Source: Bacillus sp. V5-8f (GTDB taxonomy: Bacteria; Bacillota; Bacilli; Bacillales; DSM-1321). From it: a DNA stretch of 64,000 nt. The stretch is from NCBI RefSeq assembly GCF_002863565.1, contig NZ_PGUW01000022.1:1-64000 (forward strand). The letters are read 5' to 3'. Below are positions 1 to 8,877 of this stretch, one piece after another. Made by a program: the position numbers and the translations under genes. The notes beneath the pieces are model-generated. The model saw only the letters and a program-made list of their open reading frames with translations, was not told the DNA's origin and made no database searches. Numbering within the stretch: position 1 is the stretch's first letter; each line of letters opens with the position of its first letter.

Positions 1-20
1 CTGAGCTAATCCTCCATAAA

Positions 21-95
21 TGGTGACCCCTACGGGATTCGAACCCGTGTTACCGCCGTGAAAGGGCGGTGTCTTAACCGCTTGACCAAGGGGCC
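21..95 (-). tRNA. tRNA-Glu (UUC)
   Basis: On the minus strand this folds as a cloverleaf. The acceptor strand GGCCCCT pairs with AGGGGTC, the anticodon loop CTTTCAC carries TTC, and the T arm contains GGTTCGAATCC. The CCA end is encoded (complement of positions 21-23). TTC reads glutamate codons. The gene lies at the window edge, so it may be the end of a larger tRNA cluster. Confidence 0.96.
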
Positions 96-404
96 AAATA
101 TCTTTCTTTTACTCATGTTCCTTCAAAGCTGGATAAATTTTTTTCATCGACTTGATCTATTATACTCTTATGTTTATTAAAAGACAATAGTTTTTTAACT
201 ATGTTTATTAATAAAAAGGCTGTTTTTGAAGCAGCTCATTTATAATACTACCGATAAATAATAAAATCAACACCTAAAAAAGAAATAATCCATTCCTTAA
301 ATTAGATCAAGATTAAATTGTGTACAAATAGAAAACAAAGAGTTTCATTTTCACTTTATTATTGTAGACAACAAGGAGGCCTGCATTTGCAGGCCCCAAG
401 GTTT
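96..404. other. AT-rich intergenic region between tRNA-Glu and nadE
   Basis: No gene was recognised here. The only clear structure is the hairpin at 378-395, which lies just past the nadE stop codon and is listed separately. Confidence 0.6.
378..395 (-). terminator. hairpin downstream of nadE
   Basis: GGCCTGC and GCAGGCC form a perfect 7-bp stem with loop ATTT, about 10 nt after the nadE stop on the minus strand. The following tract (TCCTTGTTGT) is only moderately T-rich, so terminator function is likely but not ideal. Confidence 0.6.
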
Positions 405-1235
405 TTATCTCCACCAATCCTGAAAAACGTCAATTGCTGGATTACGTTTATGTTCTGTTTTCAGGTACCAGCCTTCGATTTTTGCTGCTGCCTCTTCGCT
501 GATTTCTTTGCCTTCCAGGTAATCGTCGATATCATTATACGTGACTCCCAGTGCTACTTCATCAGGAATCAATGGCTTATCATCCTCTAGGTCTGCAGTA
601 GGAGTCTTCAAATAAAGCCTTTCAGGCGCTCCTACAAATTTCAGGATTTCCCGTCCCTGCCTTTTATTCAAACGGTATAAGGGAACCAGGTCGGCGGCGC
701 CGTCTCCATGTTTTGTAAAGAACCCTGTAATTGCTTCAGCAGCATGGTCCGTTCCTAACACAACGCCATGGAAAATTCCTGCAAGATCGTATTGTACCTT
801 CATACGTTCCCGCGCTTTTACATTTCCTTTTAAAAAGTCAGAAAGTTTCTCTCCAGTGGCTTGTTCCACTGCCTGGACACTGGCGTCCACCGCGGGCTTG
901 ATATTAACTGTAGTATTGCGGGTTGGATTAATGAACTGCAATGCTTCCTGTCGATCCGCTTCGTCTACCTGGACGCCATATGGGAGGCTGACAGCAATGA
1001 ACTGATATTCATTCGTTCCACTTTCTGTATTTAATTCATTTACTGCTGTCTGAGCCATATACCCTGCAAGGGTAGAATCCTGGCCTCCAGAAATCCCGAG
1101 TACCAGGCTTTTTAAGAACGGATATTTTTTTAGATAATCCTTTAAGAAGTCTACGCTTCTCCGGAACTCTTTTTCCGGGTCAATTGAAGACTGGACCAAC
1201 AGTCTTTCGATAATTTCTTTTTGTAATGGGCGCAT
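405..1235 (-). CDS. nadE: NH3-dependent NAD+ synthetase
   Basis: Makes NAD+ from nicotinic acid adenine dinucleotide, ATP and ammonia in the cytoplasm, the last step of NAD synthesis. The 276-residue product matches the usual size of bacterial NadE (about 272 in B. subtilis). The N-terminal part has the PP-loop SGGQDSTL that binds ATP pyrophosphate. Later segments typical of the family are visible, such as [21 protein letters not shown] good ribosome binding site (GGGGGAG) precedes ATG. No glutaminase domain is present, so the enzyme should use free ammonia. It sits directly downstream of pncB and a nicotinamidase-like gene on the same strand, consistent with one NAD salvage unit. Confidence 0.96.
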   Translation of the reverse strand: MRPLQKEIIERLLVQSSIDPEKEFRRSVDFLKDYLKKYPFLKSLVLGISGGQDSTLAGYMAQTAVNELNTESGTNEYQFIAVSLPYGVQVDEADRQEALQFINPTRNTTVNIKPAVDASVQAVEQATGEKLSDFLKGNVKARERMKVQYDLAGIFHGVVLGTDHAAEAITGFFTKHGDGAADLVPLYRLNKRQGREILKFVGAPERLYLKTPTADLEDDKPLIPDEVALGVTYNDIDDYLEGKEISEEAAAKIEGWYLKTEHKRNPAIDVFQDWWR

Positions 1236-1266
1236 AAAGAACTCCCCCTTTTGTTTTATTAAGCAC

Positions 1267-2745
1267 TTATTGGTAGTCTTGCTCTTTCAGTGCATCTACT
1301 TTTTGCTTTACTTCTTCAATGTTTCTCATTTTATTTTCCCAGCACTTTTCACTTAGATCGACAGGATATTCTTCCGGGTTTAATGCACGCTTGTACTCTG
1401 GCCATAACAACCGTAGATTTTCTTGTGTAAACTGGCGGATTTCATCCATGGATGGCGGATTGTATAGTAATTCTCCGTTATGGAATATGTCCTCATGGAG
1501 TTCAACCGCATCAAAATCTGTTACAAATTTGCTTAAGAACGTATGAACAGGATGGAACATTTTCAACTTTTTTTCGTTTCCCGGGTTTTCGTTCTCCAAG
1601 GTGATGTAATCACCCTCTGAGTACTTATTCGTTCTGTTAATGATTCGGTACACCCGTTTTAATCCTGGTGTGGTCACCTTTTCAGGATTGGAGGAAATTT
1701 TGATTGTATCTACCATATTCCCTTGTTCATCCTCGATTGAAACCATCTTATAAACCGCTCCCAGCGCAGGCTGGTCATAGGCTGTAATTAATTTCGTGCC
1801 GATGCCCCAAATATCAATTTTTGCCCCCTGAGCCTTGAGGTTGATAATCGTGTATTCATCTAAATCATTTGAAGCGACTAATTTTGTGTCTGTAAATCCC
1901 GCCTGATCCAGCATTCGTCTGCTTTCCTTCGATAAATATGCAAGATCTCCGCTATCAAGGCGGATGCCTTTAAAATTGATTTTGTCGCCAAGCTCTTTTG
2001 CTACTCGTATTGCATTCGGCACTCCTGAACGGAGCGTATCATACGTATCGACAAGGAATACACAATCTTTATGGGAACTCGCGTATTCATGAAAAGCTTT
2101 ATATTCATCTTTATAAGTCTGGATCATGGAATGGGCATGTGTACCGGATACAGGAATTCCGAACAACTTCCCTGCCCTTACGTTACTTGTTGAATCGAAC
2201 CCTGCGATATATGCGGCGCGAGCCCCCCATACAGCAGCATCCATTTCCTGAGCGCGGCGCGTACCGAATTCCAGCGCCGACTCATTTCCAATCACTTGTT
2301 TGATCCGGGATGCTTTCGTGGCGACTAGAGTTTGGTAATTGACGATATTTAACAGTGCCGTCTCAATTAACTGGGCTTCTCCAAGCGGCGCCTCAACGCG
2401 AAGGATCGGTTCATTGCCAAATACAAGCTCCCCTTCCTTCATGCAGCGGATGTTCCCGGTAAAACGTAGTTCACTTAAATACTGCAAGAAGTCGGGTTCA
2501 TACCCCAAATCTTCCCTCAAATATTGGAGATCCGAAACTGAAAAATGGAAGTTTTGAATGTAATGAATAATTTTTTCGAGTCCGGCAAAAACACCATAGC
2601 CGTTTTTAAAAGGTAGCTTTCTAAAATAAAGATCAAATACGGCTTTACGTGTATGTACCCCATCCTGCCAATAGGTCTTTGCCATGTTCACCTGGTACAA
2701 ATCGGTGTGTAATCCGTAGCTGTCATCTACATACTGTGAATACAT
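1267..2745 (-). CDS. pncB: nicotinate phosphoribosyltransferase
   Basis: Converts nicotinate and phosphoribosyl pyrophosphate to nicotinate mononucleotide, the entry step of the Preiss-Handler salvage route. The 492-residue protein starts with the family-typical segment [17 protein letters not shown]. It contains [18 protein letters not shown] (phosphorylatable His region) and [12 protein letters not shown] in the expected order. Length matches the long YueK-type enzyme of Bacillus. The start ATG follows GGGAGG. There is a 31-bp gap to nadE and a 25-bp gap from the upstream nicotinamidase-like gene, so the three are likely cotranscribed and act in sequence: nicotinamide to nicotinate to NaMN, and finally NaAD to NAD. 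Confidence 0.96.
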   Translation of the reverse strand: MYSQYVDDSYGLHTDLYQVNMAKTYWQDGVHTRKAVFDLYFRKLPFKNGYGVFAGLEKIIHYIQNFHFSVSDLQYLREDLGYEPDFLQYLSELRFTGNIRCMKEGELVFGNEPILRVEAPLGEAQLIETALLNIVNYQTLVATKASRIKQVIGNESALEFGTRRAQEMDAAVWGARAAYIAGFDSTSNVRAGKLFGIPVSGTHAHSMIQTYKDEYKAFHEYASSHKDCVFLVDTYDTLRSGVPNAIRVAKELGDKINFKGIRLDSGDLAYLSKESRRMLDQAGFTDTKLVASNDLDEYTIINLKAQGAKIDIWGIGTKLITAYDQPALGAVYKMVSIEDEQGNMVDTIKISSNPEKVTTPGLKRVYRIINRTNKYSEGDYITLENENPGNEKKLKMFHPVHTFLSKFVTDFDAVELHEDIFHNGELLYNPPSMDEIRQFTQENLRLLWPEYKRALNPEEYPVDLSEKCWENKMRNIEEVKQKVDALKEQDYQ

Positions 2746-2770
2746 GTGTTTTTTCCTCCCATTATAAACA

Positions 2771-3679
2771 TCAAACTAAAGAAAAACTTTTCGATGTTAC
2801 AATGTTGATTCCATATTGTTCTTGCAATTGTTTAAATTCTTCGTTTGTACTCTCTTCAAAGCCTGTTATCGGTGACATACAATCTTCCAACAAATAAATC
2901 CTTGAGGTTATTTCCTTGTTTGTTGCAAAATGTTCTAAAATTTGTTTTACGGATTCAAGTACACAATGGGATTTTGCTTCTCCAGCAACGATAATTTTGT
3001 CATATCCCTTTAGGGAACGTAAAAACTCATGATTGCAATAATCGCTGCGGTCAAATTCCGCTTTAATGATCCCGTACATTTCACTCATCGGGTCTAGTCC
3101 TTTAACGATCTTTTGTATCTTTGATTTCCTTGCAATGGAATGGAAATGAATCATGTTAGAGAATTGGCTCTCAAGAGCTGCCCCATTTGTGCCTTGAAGA
3201 CAATGGTACGGCCATATGCATAATTGCTTCTTTCCTAATTTCTTAAGATTATGTACATACTGTCTGCTTTCGTCGTAATGTTCTACGGGCGTCCACTTGC
3301 CATTCTCAACATCTTCAGCTGTGATGATTGTTAGTGGGTCGGGATGGCTGCCATTCTTATCGACCCACCAGGACGGGTGAAAGATCTGCTGAGGCTCGTG
3401 GGTATCAATAGACACTGCTATAGTAGTTATTCTTTCCATATTGTCGTAAATGAACCTCGTAACATTTTCAACATCACGATAGGAATTAGGAACTGCAAGC
3501 CCGCCATTTTCCATGAAATCGTTTTGAAAATCGATGCCGAGGAATAAAACCTTGTCGGTATCATCAACTGAGGGTCTAAGATTCTCTTTGCTTGCGAGTG
3601 TTAATAACTCATGTATGTTTGTTGGATTTTGTCCACCAATGGCAGTTACATCAACAATGTTTTCAAAACTCGTCTTCAT
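2771..3679 (-). CDS. nicotinamidase-like isochorismatase family hydrolase
   Basis: Probably deamidates nicotinamide to nicotinate, feeding the adjacent pncB. The isochorismatase fold is shown by a hydrophobic strand ending in GIDFQNDFM (Asp about residue 50), a Lys in KIVKGLDP, and VAGEAKSHCV with Cys about residue 239. Together these supply the expected Asp-Lys-Cys triad. An in-frame ATG six codons upstream lies before the GGAGG site, so the start at 3679 is preferred. At 302 residues it is much longer than the usual 180-residue PncA. The extra length is an N-terminal extension of about 40 residues and insertions around residues 100-200. The pncB-nadE neighbourhood supports nicotinamidase, but substrate is inferred. 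Confidence 0.8.
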   Translation of the reverse strand: MKTSFENIVDVTAIGGQNPTNIHELLTLASKENLRPSVDDTDKVLFLGIDFQNDFMENGGLAVPNSYRDVENVTRFIYDNMERITTIAVSIDTHEPQQIFHPSWWVDKNGSHPDPLTIITAEDVENGKWTPVEHYDESRQYVHNLKKLGKKQLCIWPYHCLQGTNGAALESQFSNMIHFHSIARKSKIQKIVKGLDPMSEMYGIIKAEFDRSDYCNHEFLRSLKGYDKIIVAGEAKSHCVLESVKQILEHFATNKEITSRIYLLEDCMSPITGFEESTNEEFKQLQEQYGINIVTSKSFSLV

Positions 3680-3828
3680 ATTAATCCTCCAACTCACAAT
3701 AGAGATTTTCTTACTAATACCCCCACTGCTACCTTGTCATGCATAAGTGAAGGATTGAACAATTATATGGAAAAATATACTATACTTCATTTTATTTTCA
3801 ACTATTTTGTTTGCAATCATGCCAAAAA

Positions 3829-3907
3829 ATGAATCCGGACCAAAAAGTAGAATGCCGTTATCCTTAACGATCAAGGAATCCCTTTTACTTTCTGTAACCG
3901 GATTCAT
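3829..3907. repeat. long imperfect inverted repeat after yngE
   Basis: A perfect 10-bp pair (ATGAATCCGG at 3829-3838 and CCGGATTCAT at 3898-3907) brackets an inner pair, AAAGTA at 3844 and TACTTT at 3886. It lies between the yngE stop and the nicotinamidase-like gene, both on the minus strand. It could end the long yng transcript or be a small mobile hairpin repeat. There is no strong T tract. Confidence 0.5.
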
Positions 3908-3912
3908 AATTT

Positions 3913-5442
3913 TTATACGGGATAAACTCCGTGTTTGCGAGTTGTAAACATAAGCTGCTTGGAGATATATGCTCCGAACCTATTGATTAGTTCGTTGCGA
4001 AGTTCATCCGGCTGGACTATCTGGTCAATAATCATTTCAGAGGCTAACCGATAAATATCGATATCCTTTTTATATTCTTCCCGTTTTAACTCGATAAAAG
4101 CAGCTCGTTCTTCTGGTGGGAGTTCCTTGATTTTATTTGCATAAACTGCATTTACTGCCGCTTCAGGTCCCATAACAGCAATCGATGCTGACGGCAAGGC
4201 GAGGCAGCAATCGGGTTCAAACGCAGGCCCTGCCATAGCGTACAACCCGGCACCGTATGCTTTCCGCACTACGACAGAGATTTTCGGAACAGTCGCTTCA
4301 CTCATCGCTGAAATCATTTTGGCCCCGTGGCGGATAATGCCTGCCTGCTCAACTTTCGTCCCAATCATGAAGCCTGGTATATCGGCCAAAAACAATAGAG
4401 GGATATTAAAGGCATCACATAGTGTAATGAACTTTGCCGCTTTATCGGCTGAATCTTGAAAAAGCACTCCACCTTTTACTCTGGGCTGGTTGGCTATTAT
4501 TCCTATTGTATTTCCGTTTAAACAGGCGAGGCCTGTTATAAGTTCTGGGGCAAACATTTTTTTAATTTCACAAAACGTTCCTTCATCGATAATTCTTGCA
4601 ATGAAATCATGCATATTAAAAGGTGCGTTTTGGTTGGCTGGAAGGAGCTCCTCAAGTGTTTTTTCAAATTCTTCCGGTAAACGGGGTTCTTTTACGGCTG
4701 GCTTTTCCTGGAAATTTGCCGGAAAGTATGAAAGATAGCGCCGGGCAAATGCAATGGCTTCTTGCTCTGTTTTTGCTAACACGTCACCGCACCCGGAAAC
4801 GGAACAATGCATTTTTGCTCCGCCCATTTCCTCTTCACTCACCTTTTCACCGATGACCATTTCAGCCATCCGCGGAGAGCCAAGGTACATGGAAGCATTC
4901 CCTTCGACCATGACCACGATATCACAAAAGGCCGGGATGTATGCACCCCCTGCTGCGGATGGTCCAAACAATAAACAGACCTGAGGTACTTTACCAGATA
5001 GTTTCACTTGATTATAAAAAATCCGGCCAGCGCCCCTGCGACCTGGAAACATTTCAACCTGATCAGTAATGCGGGCCCCTGCAGAATCGACCAAATAAAG
5101 CATCGGAACCTGCAATTTTTCTGCCGTTTCCTGGATGCGGAGAATTTTTTCTACTGTTTTGGCTCCCCATGAACCTGCTTTTACGGTAGAGTCATTTGCC
5201 ATCACACAGACTGTTTGTCCTTCTATTTTACCAATTCCTGTTACTACACCGTCCGCTGGCAAGCCTCCGCTTTCACAATTAGCAAAGAAAGCATCCTCGA
5301 CTTCCAATCCTTCATCAAAAAGCAGCTTAAGGCGTTCGCGAACGAATAACTTCCCTTTTTCTGCATTCTTTTCATGGTATTTTTCAGGACCGCCTTTTTT
5401 TATCCTATCTGCGGTTTCATTCCATTTTTCTTTCAAAGACAT
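3913..5442 (-). CDS. yngE: acyl-CoA carboxylase carboxyltransferase (methylcrotonyl-CoA carboxylase beta type, YngE-like)
   Basis: Transfers carboxyl from biotin to an acyl-CoA, most likely 3-methylcrotonyl-CoA given the operon. The 509-residue product is a biotin-dependent carboxyltransferase with N- and C-terminal crotonase-like halves. It shows SAGARITDQ in the first half, FGPSAAGGAYIPAFCD, and later QPRVKGGVLFQDSADKAAKF and GFMIGTKVEQAGIIRHGAKM, which are the acyl-CoA and biotin sites. It begins after GGGAGG. It is the last gene of a seven-gene operon that also encodes biotin carboxylase and a separate biotin carrier. Propionyl-CoA is an alternative substrate, but the HMG-CoA lyase and methylglutaconyl-CoA hydratase neighbours favour leucine breakdown. 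Confidence 0.9.
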   Translation of the reverse strand: MSLKEKWNETADRIKKGGPEKYHEKNAEKGKLFVRERLKLLFDEGLEVEDAFFANCESGGLPADGVVTGIGKIEGQTVCVMANDSTVKAGSWGAKTVEKILRIQETAEKLQVPMLYLVDSAGARITDQVEMFPGRRGAGRIFYNQVKLSGKVPQVCLLFGPSAAGGAYIPAFCDIVVMVEGNASMYLGSPRMAEMVIGEKVSEEEMGGAKMHCSVSGCGDVLAKTEQEAIAFARRYLSYFPANFQEKPAVKEPRLPEEFEKTLEELLPANQNAPFNMHDFIARIIDEGTFCEIKKMFAPELITGLACLNGNTIGIIANQPRVKGGVLFQDSADKAAKFITLCDAFNIPLLFLADIPGFMIGTKVEQAGIIRHGAKMISAMSEATVPKISVVVRKAYGAGLYAMAGPAFEPDCCLALPSASIAVMGPEAAVNAVYANKIKELPPEERAAFIELKREEYKKDIDIYRLASEMIIDQIVQPDELRNELINRFGAYISKQLMFTTRKHGVYPV

Positions 5443-5467
5443 GATGGTTCCCTCCCGGCATATCAGG

Positions 5468-6250
5468 TCATTTGCCTATGAAATTCGGCGTTCTTTTTTC
5501 TTTGAATGCGTTCAGCCCTTCTAACCTATCAGTTGTAGAAATTGTTCTTTCATAGCAGAGCTCTTCTATTTTCAAACCCGTTGCAAGGTCTGTCTCCATT
5601 CCTTGATTGATCGCCTGTTTTGCTGCCTGCAGGGCAACGGGTGCATTACGTGCAATTTCTTTTGCGAGGGAAACCGCCGTATCCAAGAGTTCGGCGCTAT
5701 TTACAATTTTACTGATTAACCCTAGGCGTTCTGCTTCAGCGGCATCAATACGCCGTGCTGTAAATATTAGCTCTTTCGCCTTGGCAGTCCCTATGATTCT
5801 TGGAAGTCTTTGGGTTCCGCCTGCACCCGGTATAATTCCGAGTGATGTCTCGGTAAGTCCTATTTTGGCTGAATCGGCTGCAATCCGTATATCGCATGCA
5901 AGCGCAAGCTCTAGACCTCCGCCGAAAGCTGAACCATTAATGGCGGCTATCACAGGCTGCGGCAGCTCTGCAATCGAAGAAATTGTGAATCCAATTAATT
6001 TAACCGTCCTTTTTACTTCTGTCTCATTCATGCCTCTTCGTTCTTTTAAATCCGCTCCCGCACAAAATGCCTTTTCTCCTGATCCAGTCAATATAATGCA
6101 TCTTAACGATGGGTCATACCGGAGTTGTTTCATCACCCCGTTCAATTCTTTTAACATGTCCAGGGATAAAGCATTAGCCGCGTGCGGCCGGTTCAATGTT
6201 ATAATGGCGGTGCCCGTATTCTCTCTACTCATCTCAATCACTGAAGACAT
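5468..6250 (-). CDS. yngF: enoyl-CoA hydratase/isomerase (probable methylglutaconyl-CoA hydratase, YngF-like)
   Basis: Crotonase-family protein of 260 residues. In leucine catabolism it would hydrate 3-methylglutaconyl-CoA to HMG-CoA between the carboxylase and the lyase of this operon. The oxyanion-hole motifs are visible: AFCAGADLKER near residue 65 and AINGSAFGGGLELALACDIR near residue 105. The catalytic region TETSLGIIPGAGGTQRLPR follows. The C-terminal tail ends in the usual LEGLNAFKEKRTPNF. It follows yngG by 23 bp and precedes yngE by 25 bp. Specificity is inferred from context. Confidence 0.9.
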   Translation of the reverse strand: MSSVIEMSRENTGTAIITLNRPHAANALSLDMLKELNGVMKQLRYDPSLRCIILTGSGEKAFCAGADLKERRGMNETEVKRTVKLIGFTISSIAELPQPVIAAINGSAFGGGLELALACDIRIAADSAKIGLTETSLGIIPGAGGTQRLPRIIGTAKAKELIFTARRIDAAEAERLGLISKIVNSAELLDTAVSLAKEIARNAPVALQAAKQAINQGMETDLATGLKIEELCYERTISTTDRLEGLNAFKEKRTPNFIGK

Positions 6251-6273
6251 AGCAACACTCCTTTGAAAAAGTG

Positions 6274-7179
6274 TTAGGTCAATTGTTCTGAAAAGACAGC
6301 CATCTGATGGCTAGTGAGCTTCTTTCCGAGTGCATGCTGGATCTTTACCGCTGCATTGGCCAGCTTATTCTGATTTACACCTGTTGAAATCCCCATCTCT
6401 TCAAGCATGTGGACGAGGTCGTCGGTGGCGACATTACCGCTTGCCCCAGGTGCATAAGGACAGCCGCCAAGACCTCCAAGCGAAGAATCAAATGAAGTAA
6501 TCCCATATTCTAAAGACGTCAGGACGTTGGCCAATGCCATACCTCTTGTATTATGAAAATGCATGGTTATCCTTTTAGTGTCATATCTTTTTAGTGCAAG
6601 GTCCAAGACTTCTTCAACTTGACGTGGATTGGCTACCCCGATTGTGTCCCCAAGTGACAGTTCTCCAATACCCATTTCAAAAAGTTTGTCGCATACCTTA
6701 AAGACTTGTTCGATAGGTACTTTGCCTTCATATGGGCAGCCGAATACGGTTGAAACATAGCCTCTAACACTCTTTCCCGCAGCAATCGCTCCATTAATAG
6801 TTTCCTGAAAAACCGGAAAGGTCTGATCAATCGATTTATTGATATTTTTTTGATTATGGGTTTCACTCGCCGACATGAACACAGACACTTCGTCTATATT
6901 AGACTCTAACGCTGATGCTAACCCACGCATATTTGGTACAAGTGCTCCATATTTGACACCTGGATATCTCTTAATCCCCTTCGCTACCTCTGATGCATCA
7001 CAGAGTTGTGGAATCCATCTAGGATTTACGAAGGATGTGATTTCTATATATGGCAATCCGGTTTGGGATAAGTCATCAATCCATTTGATTTTTTCTGCGG
7101 AAGGTATAATTTCCTTTTCATTTTGCAGTCCGTCCCTCGGGCCGACTTCCTTGATTGTCACCTTATCTGGCCATTTCAC
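6274..7179 (-). CDS. yngG: hydroxymethylglutaryl-CoA lyase (YngG-like)
   Basis: Cleaves HMG-CoA to acetoacetate and acetyl-CoA, the final step of leucine degradation. The TIM-barrel lyase signature is clear: VTIKEVGPRDGLQNE at the N terminus, MHFHNTRGMALAN with metal-binding His residues, and the family motif SLGGLGGCPYAPGASGN containing the catalytic Cys. Length, about 301 residues, is typical. An ATG at 7185 abuts the GGAGG site, whereas GTG at 7179 is 7 nt from it and is preferred. The difference is two codons. It is 17 bp downstream of the biotin carrier gene. Confidence 0.93.
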   Translation of the reverse strand: MKWPDKVTIKEVGPRDGLQNEKEIIPSAEKIKWIDDLSQTGLPYIEITSFVNPRWIPQLCDASEVAKGIKRYPGVKYGALVPNMRGLASALESNIDEVSVFMSASETHNQKNINKSIDQTFPVFQETINGAIAAGKSVRGYVSTVFGCPYEGKVPIEQVFKVCDKLFEMGIGELSLGDTIGVANPRQVEEVLDLALKRYDTKRITMHFHNTRGMALANVLTSLEYGITSFDSSLGGLGGCPYAPGASGNVATDDLVHMLEEMGISTGVNQNKLANAAVKIQHALGKKLTSHQMAVFSEQLT

Positions 7180-7196
7180 CTGCATTCCTCCGCTTT

Positions 7197-7409
7197 CTAT
7201 TCGATTATAGCTAATACATCACCTTCATTTACAAAGTCGCTTTCATTCACCCTGATCTCTTTTACTGTGCCATTCGCTTCAGCCGTAATTGGTATTTCCA
7301 TTTTCATAGATTCCAGAATGACAATATCCTGGCCTTCTGTAACATTGTCACCGACCGAAACCACAATTTTCCATATGCTTCCTGCCATACTTGCTTTTAC
7401 TTCTGCCAT
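7197..7409 (-). CDS. yngHB: biotin carrier protein (biotinyl/lipoyl attachment domain, YngHB-like)
   Basis: A stand-alone 70-residue biotinyl domain. The biotinylated Lys is in ESMKMEIP, in the middle of the protein as expected for the beta-hairpin that presents the cofactor. It would shuttle carboxyl groups between the biotin carboxylase encoded upstream and the carboxyltransferase at the end of the operon. The start ATG follows GGAGGG. About 120 bp without another gene separate it from the carboxylase gene, the largest gap inside the operon. Confidence 0.93.
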   Translation of the reverse strand: MAEVKASMAGSIWKIVVSVGDNVTEGQDIVILESMKMEIPITAEANGTVKEIRVNESDFVNEGDVLAIIE

Positions 7410-7530
7410 CTCTACTTCCCTCCGCAGCGCTTAAGTTGGTGTTGACTGCCTTTTCTGACACAAAATAAGTTTCCTTTTCTAAATTCGACATCTATTTGCT
7501 GCCTAAAAGAAGCTCTCCATAAGGGTTTTT

Positions 7531-8865
7531 CTAATAGTGCAACTTAACAAAATCAGTGGTTGTATCTCCCTGCTGAAACGCTTTACATGAAATAATGTCG
7601 TAAAGCATTGGTATATTGGTTTTGATTCCTTCAACTTTATAAGCAGCAAGTGCTGCACGCATGCGGTTGATTGCTTCTTTTCGCGAGGCCCCTGTCACAA
7701 CCAGCTTGGCGATCATAGGATCATAGAAAGGTGATACTGTACTGGATCCGTTTACTGCTAACTCATGCCTTACCCCTTCACCCTTGGGAAGACGTAGCGC
7801 TGTAATGGTTCCTGGTGAGGGATAGAATGTGATGGGATCTTCTGCATAAATACGTGCTTCAATGGCATGCCCTGCCCGTTTCACATCTTCTTGAGTAAAA
7901 GAAAGGCTATCCCCTGATGCAATCAGAATTTGCTGTTCAACCAAGTCAAGCCCGGTTATTTCCTCAGTCACCGGATGCTCCACTTGCAAGCGGGTGTTCA
8001 TTTCCAGGAAGAAAAAATTCTTGTCCTGATCCACTAAAAACTCCAGGGTACCTGCATTGGTATAGCCGATTTCCTTTACAGCCTTGACGGCGGCTTCACC
8101 CATTTTGTTCCTTGTTTCCTCATCCAGAAAAGATGAGGGCGCTTCCTCGATTACTTTTTGGTGCCGTCTCTGAATAGAACACTCCCTTTCCCAGAGATAA
8201 ACGGCATTTCCTGCTTGATCGGCGAGAACTTGAATTTCGATATGCCGGGGCTTATCAATAAGCTTCTCAATAAACATATCTCCGTTGCCAAAAAACATTT
8301 GTGCCCGCTTTTGATTGCCTTCATAAGCCTTAATCAGCTCTTCTGTGCTATAGACCGCCTGCATGCCGATTCCACCTCCGCCGGAAGCCGCTTTTAGCAT
8401 GACAGGATATCCGATTCTTTCAGCTTCCAAAATCGCTTCATTTACATCGACTAATGGGCGCGATAGCCCTGGCACTAGTGGTAGCCCGGCGGCCTCCATT
8501 GTCTTTCGCGCTTCAACCTTATTGCCCATTTTCCTTATGACGGAAGAAGCCGGACCGATGAACGTAATCTCTTCTGAAGCGCACCGGTCAGCAAAGTCTC
8601 CGTTTTCACTTAAAAAACCATACCCGGGATGGATGGCATCACAACCCGCTTTCTTTGCAATTTCTATAATCTTTTCCACATTCAGATAGCTTTCCTGAAC
8701 TCTTGGCCCGCCAAGCAGGTATGCTTCATCAGCCATAGATGTAAAAGGTGCTTGTTTGTCCGCTTCTGAATAAACCGCAACGGCTGTGATCCCCATTTTC
8801 TTGCAAGTCCTGATTACCCGGGCTGCGATTTCACCGCGATTGGCAATAAGAATTTTATTAAACAA
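7531..8865 (-). CDS. yngH: acetyl-CoA carboxylase-type biotin carboxylase (YngH-like)
   Basis: ATP-grasp enzyme that carboxylates biotin on the carrier protein. The 444-residue product starts FNKILIANRGEIAARVIRTC, typical of the family. It has the Gly-rich ATP loop KAASGGGGIGMQ, ECSIQRRHQKVIEEAPS and the catalytic FFLEMNTRLQVEHPVTE. It is a single-function subunit, not fused to a biotin domain, which is encoded separately just downstream. The start is TTG with GGGAGGG 7 nt upstream. This is a paralogue of the housekeeping AccC and should serve methylcrotonyl-CoA carboxylation here. Confidence 0.92.
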   Translation of the reverse strand: MFNKILIANRGEIAARVIRTCKKMGITAVAVYSEADKQAPFTSMADEAYLLGGPRVQESYLNVEKIIEIAKKAGCDAIHPGYGFLSENGDFADRCASEEITFIGPASSVIRKMGNKVEARKTMEAAGLPLVPGLSRPLVDVNEAILEAERIGYPVMLKAASGGGGIGMQAVYSTEELIKAYEGNQKRAQMFFGNGDMFIEKLIDKPRHIEIQVLADQAGNAVYLWERECSIQRRHQKVIEEAPSSFLDEETRNKMGEAAVKAVKEIGYTNAGTLEFLVDQDKNFFFLEMNTRLQVEHPVTEEITGLDLVEQQILIASGDSLSFTQEDVKRAGHAIEARIYAEDPITFYPSPGTITALRLPKGEGVRHELAVNGSSTVSPFYDPMIAKLVVTGASRKEAINRMRAALAAYKVEGIKTNIPMLYDIISCKAFQQGDTTTDFVKLHY

Positions 8866-8877
8866 GCAAATCCCTCC

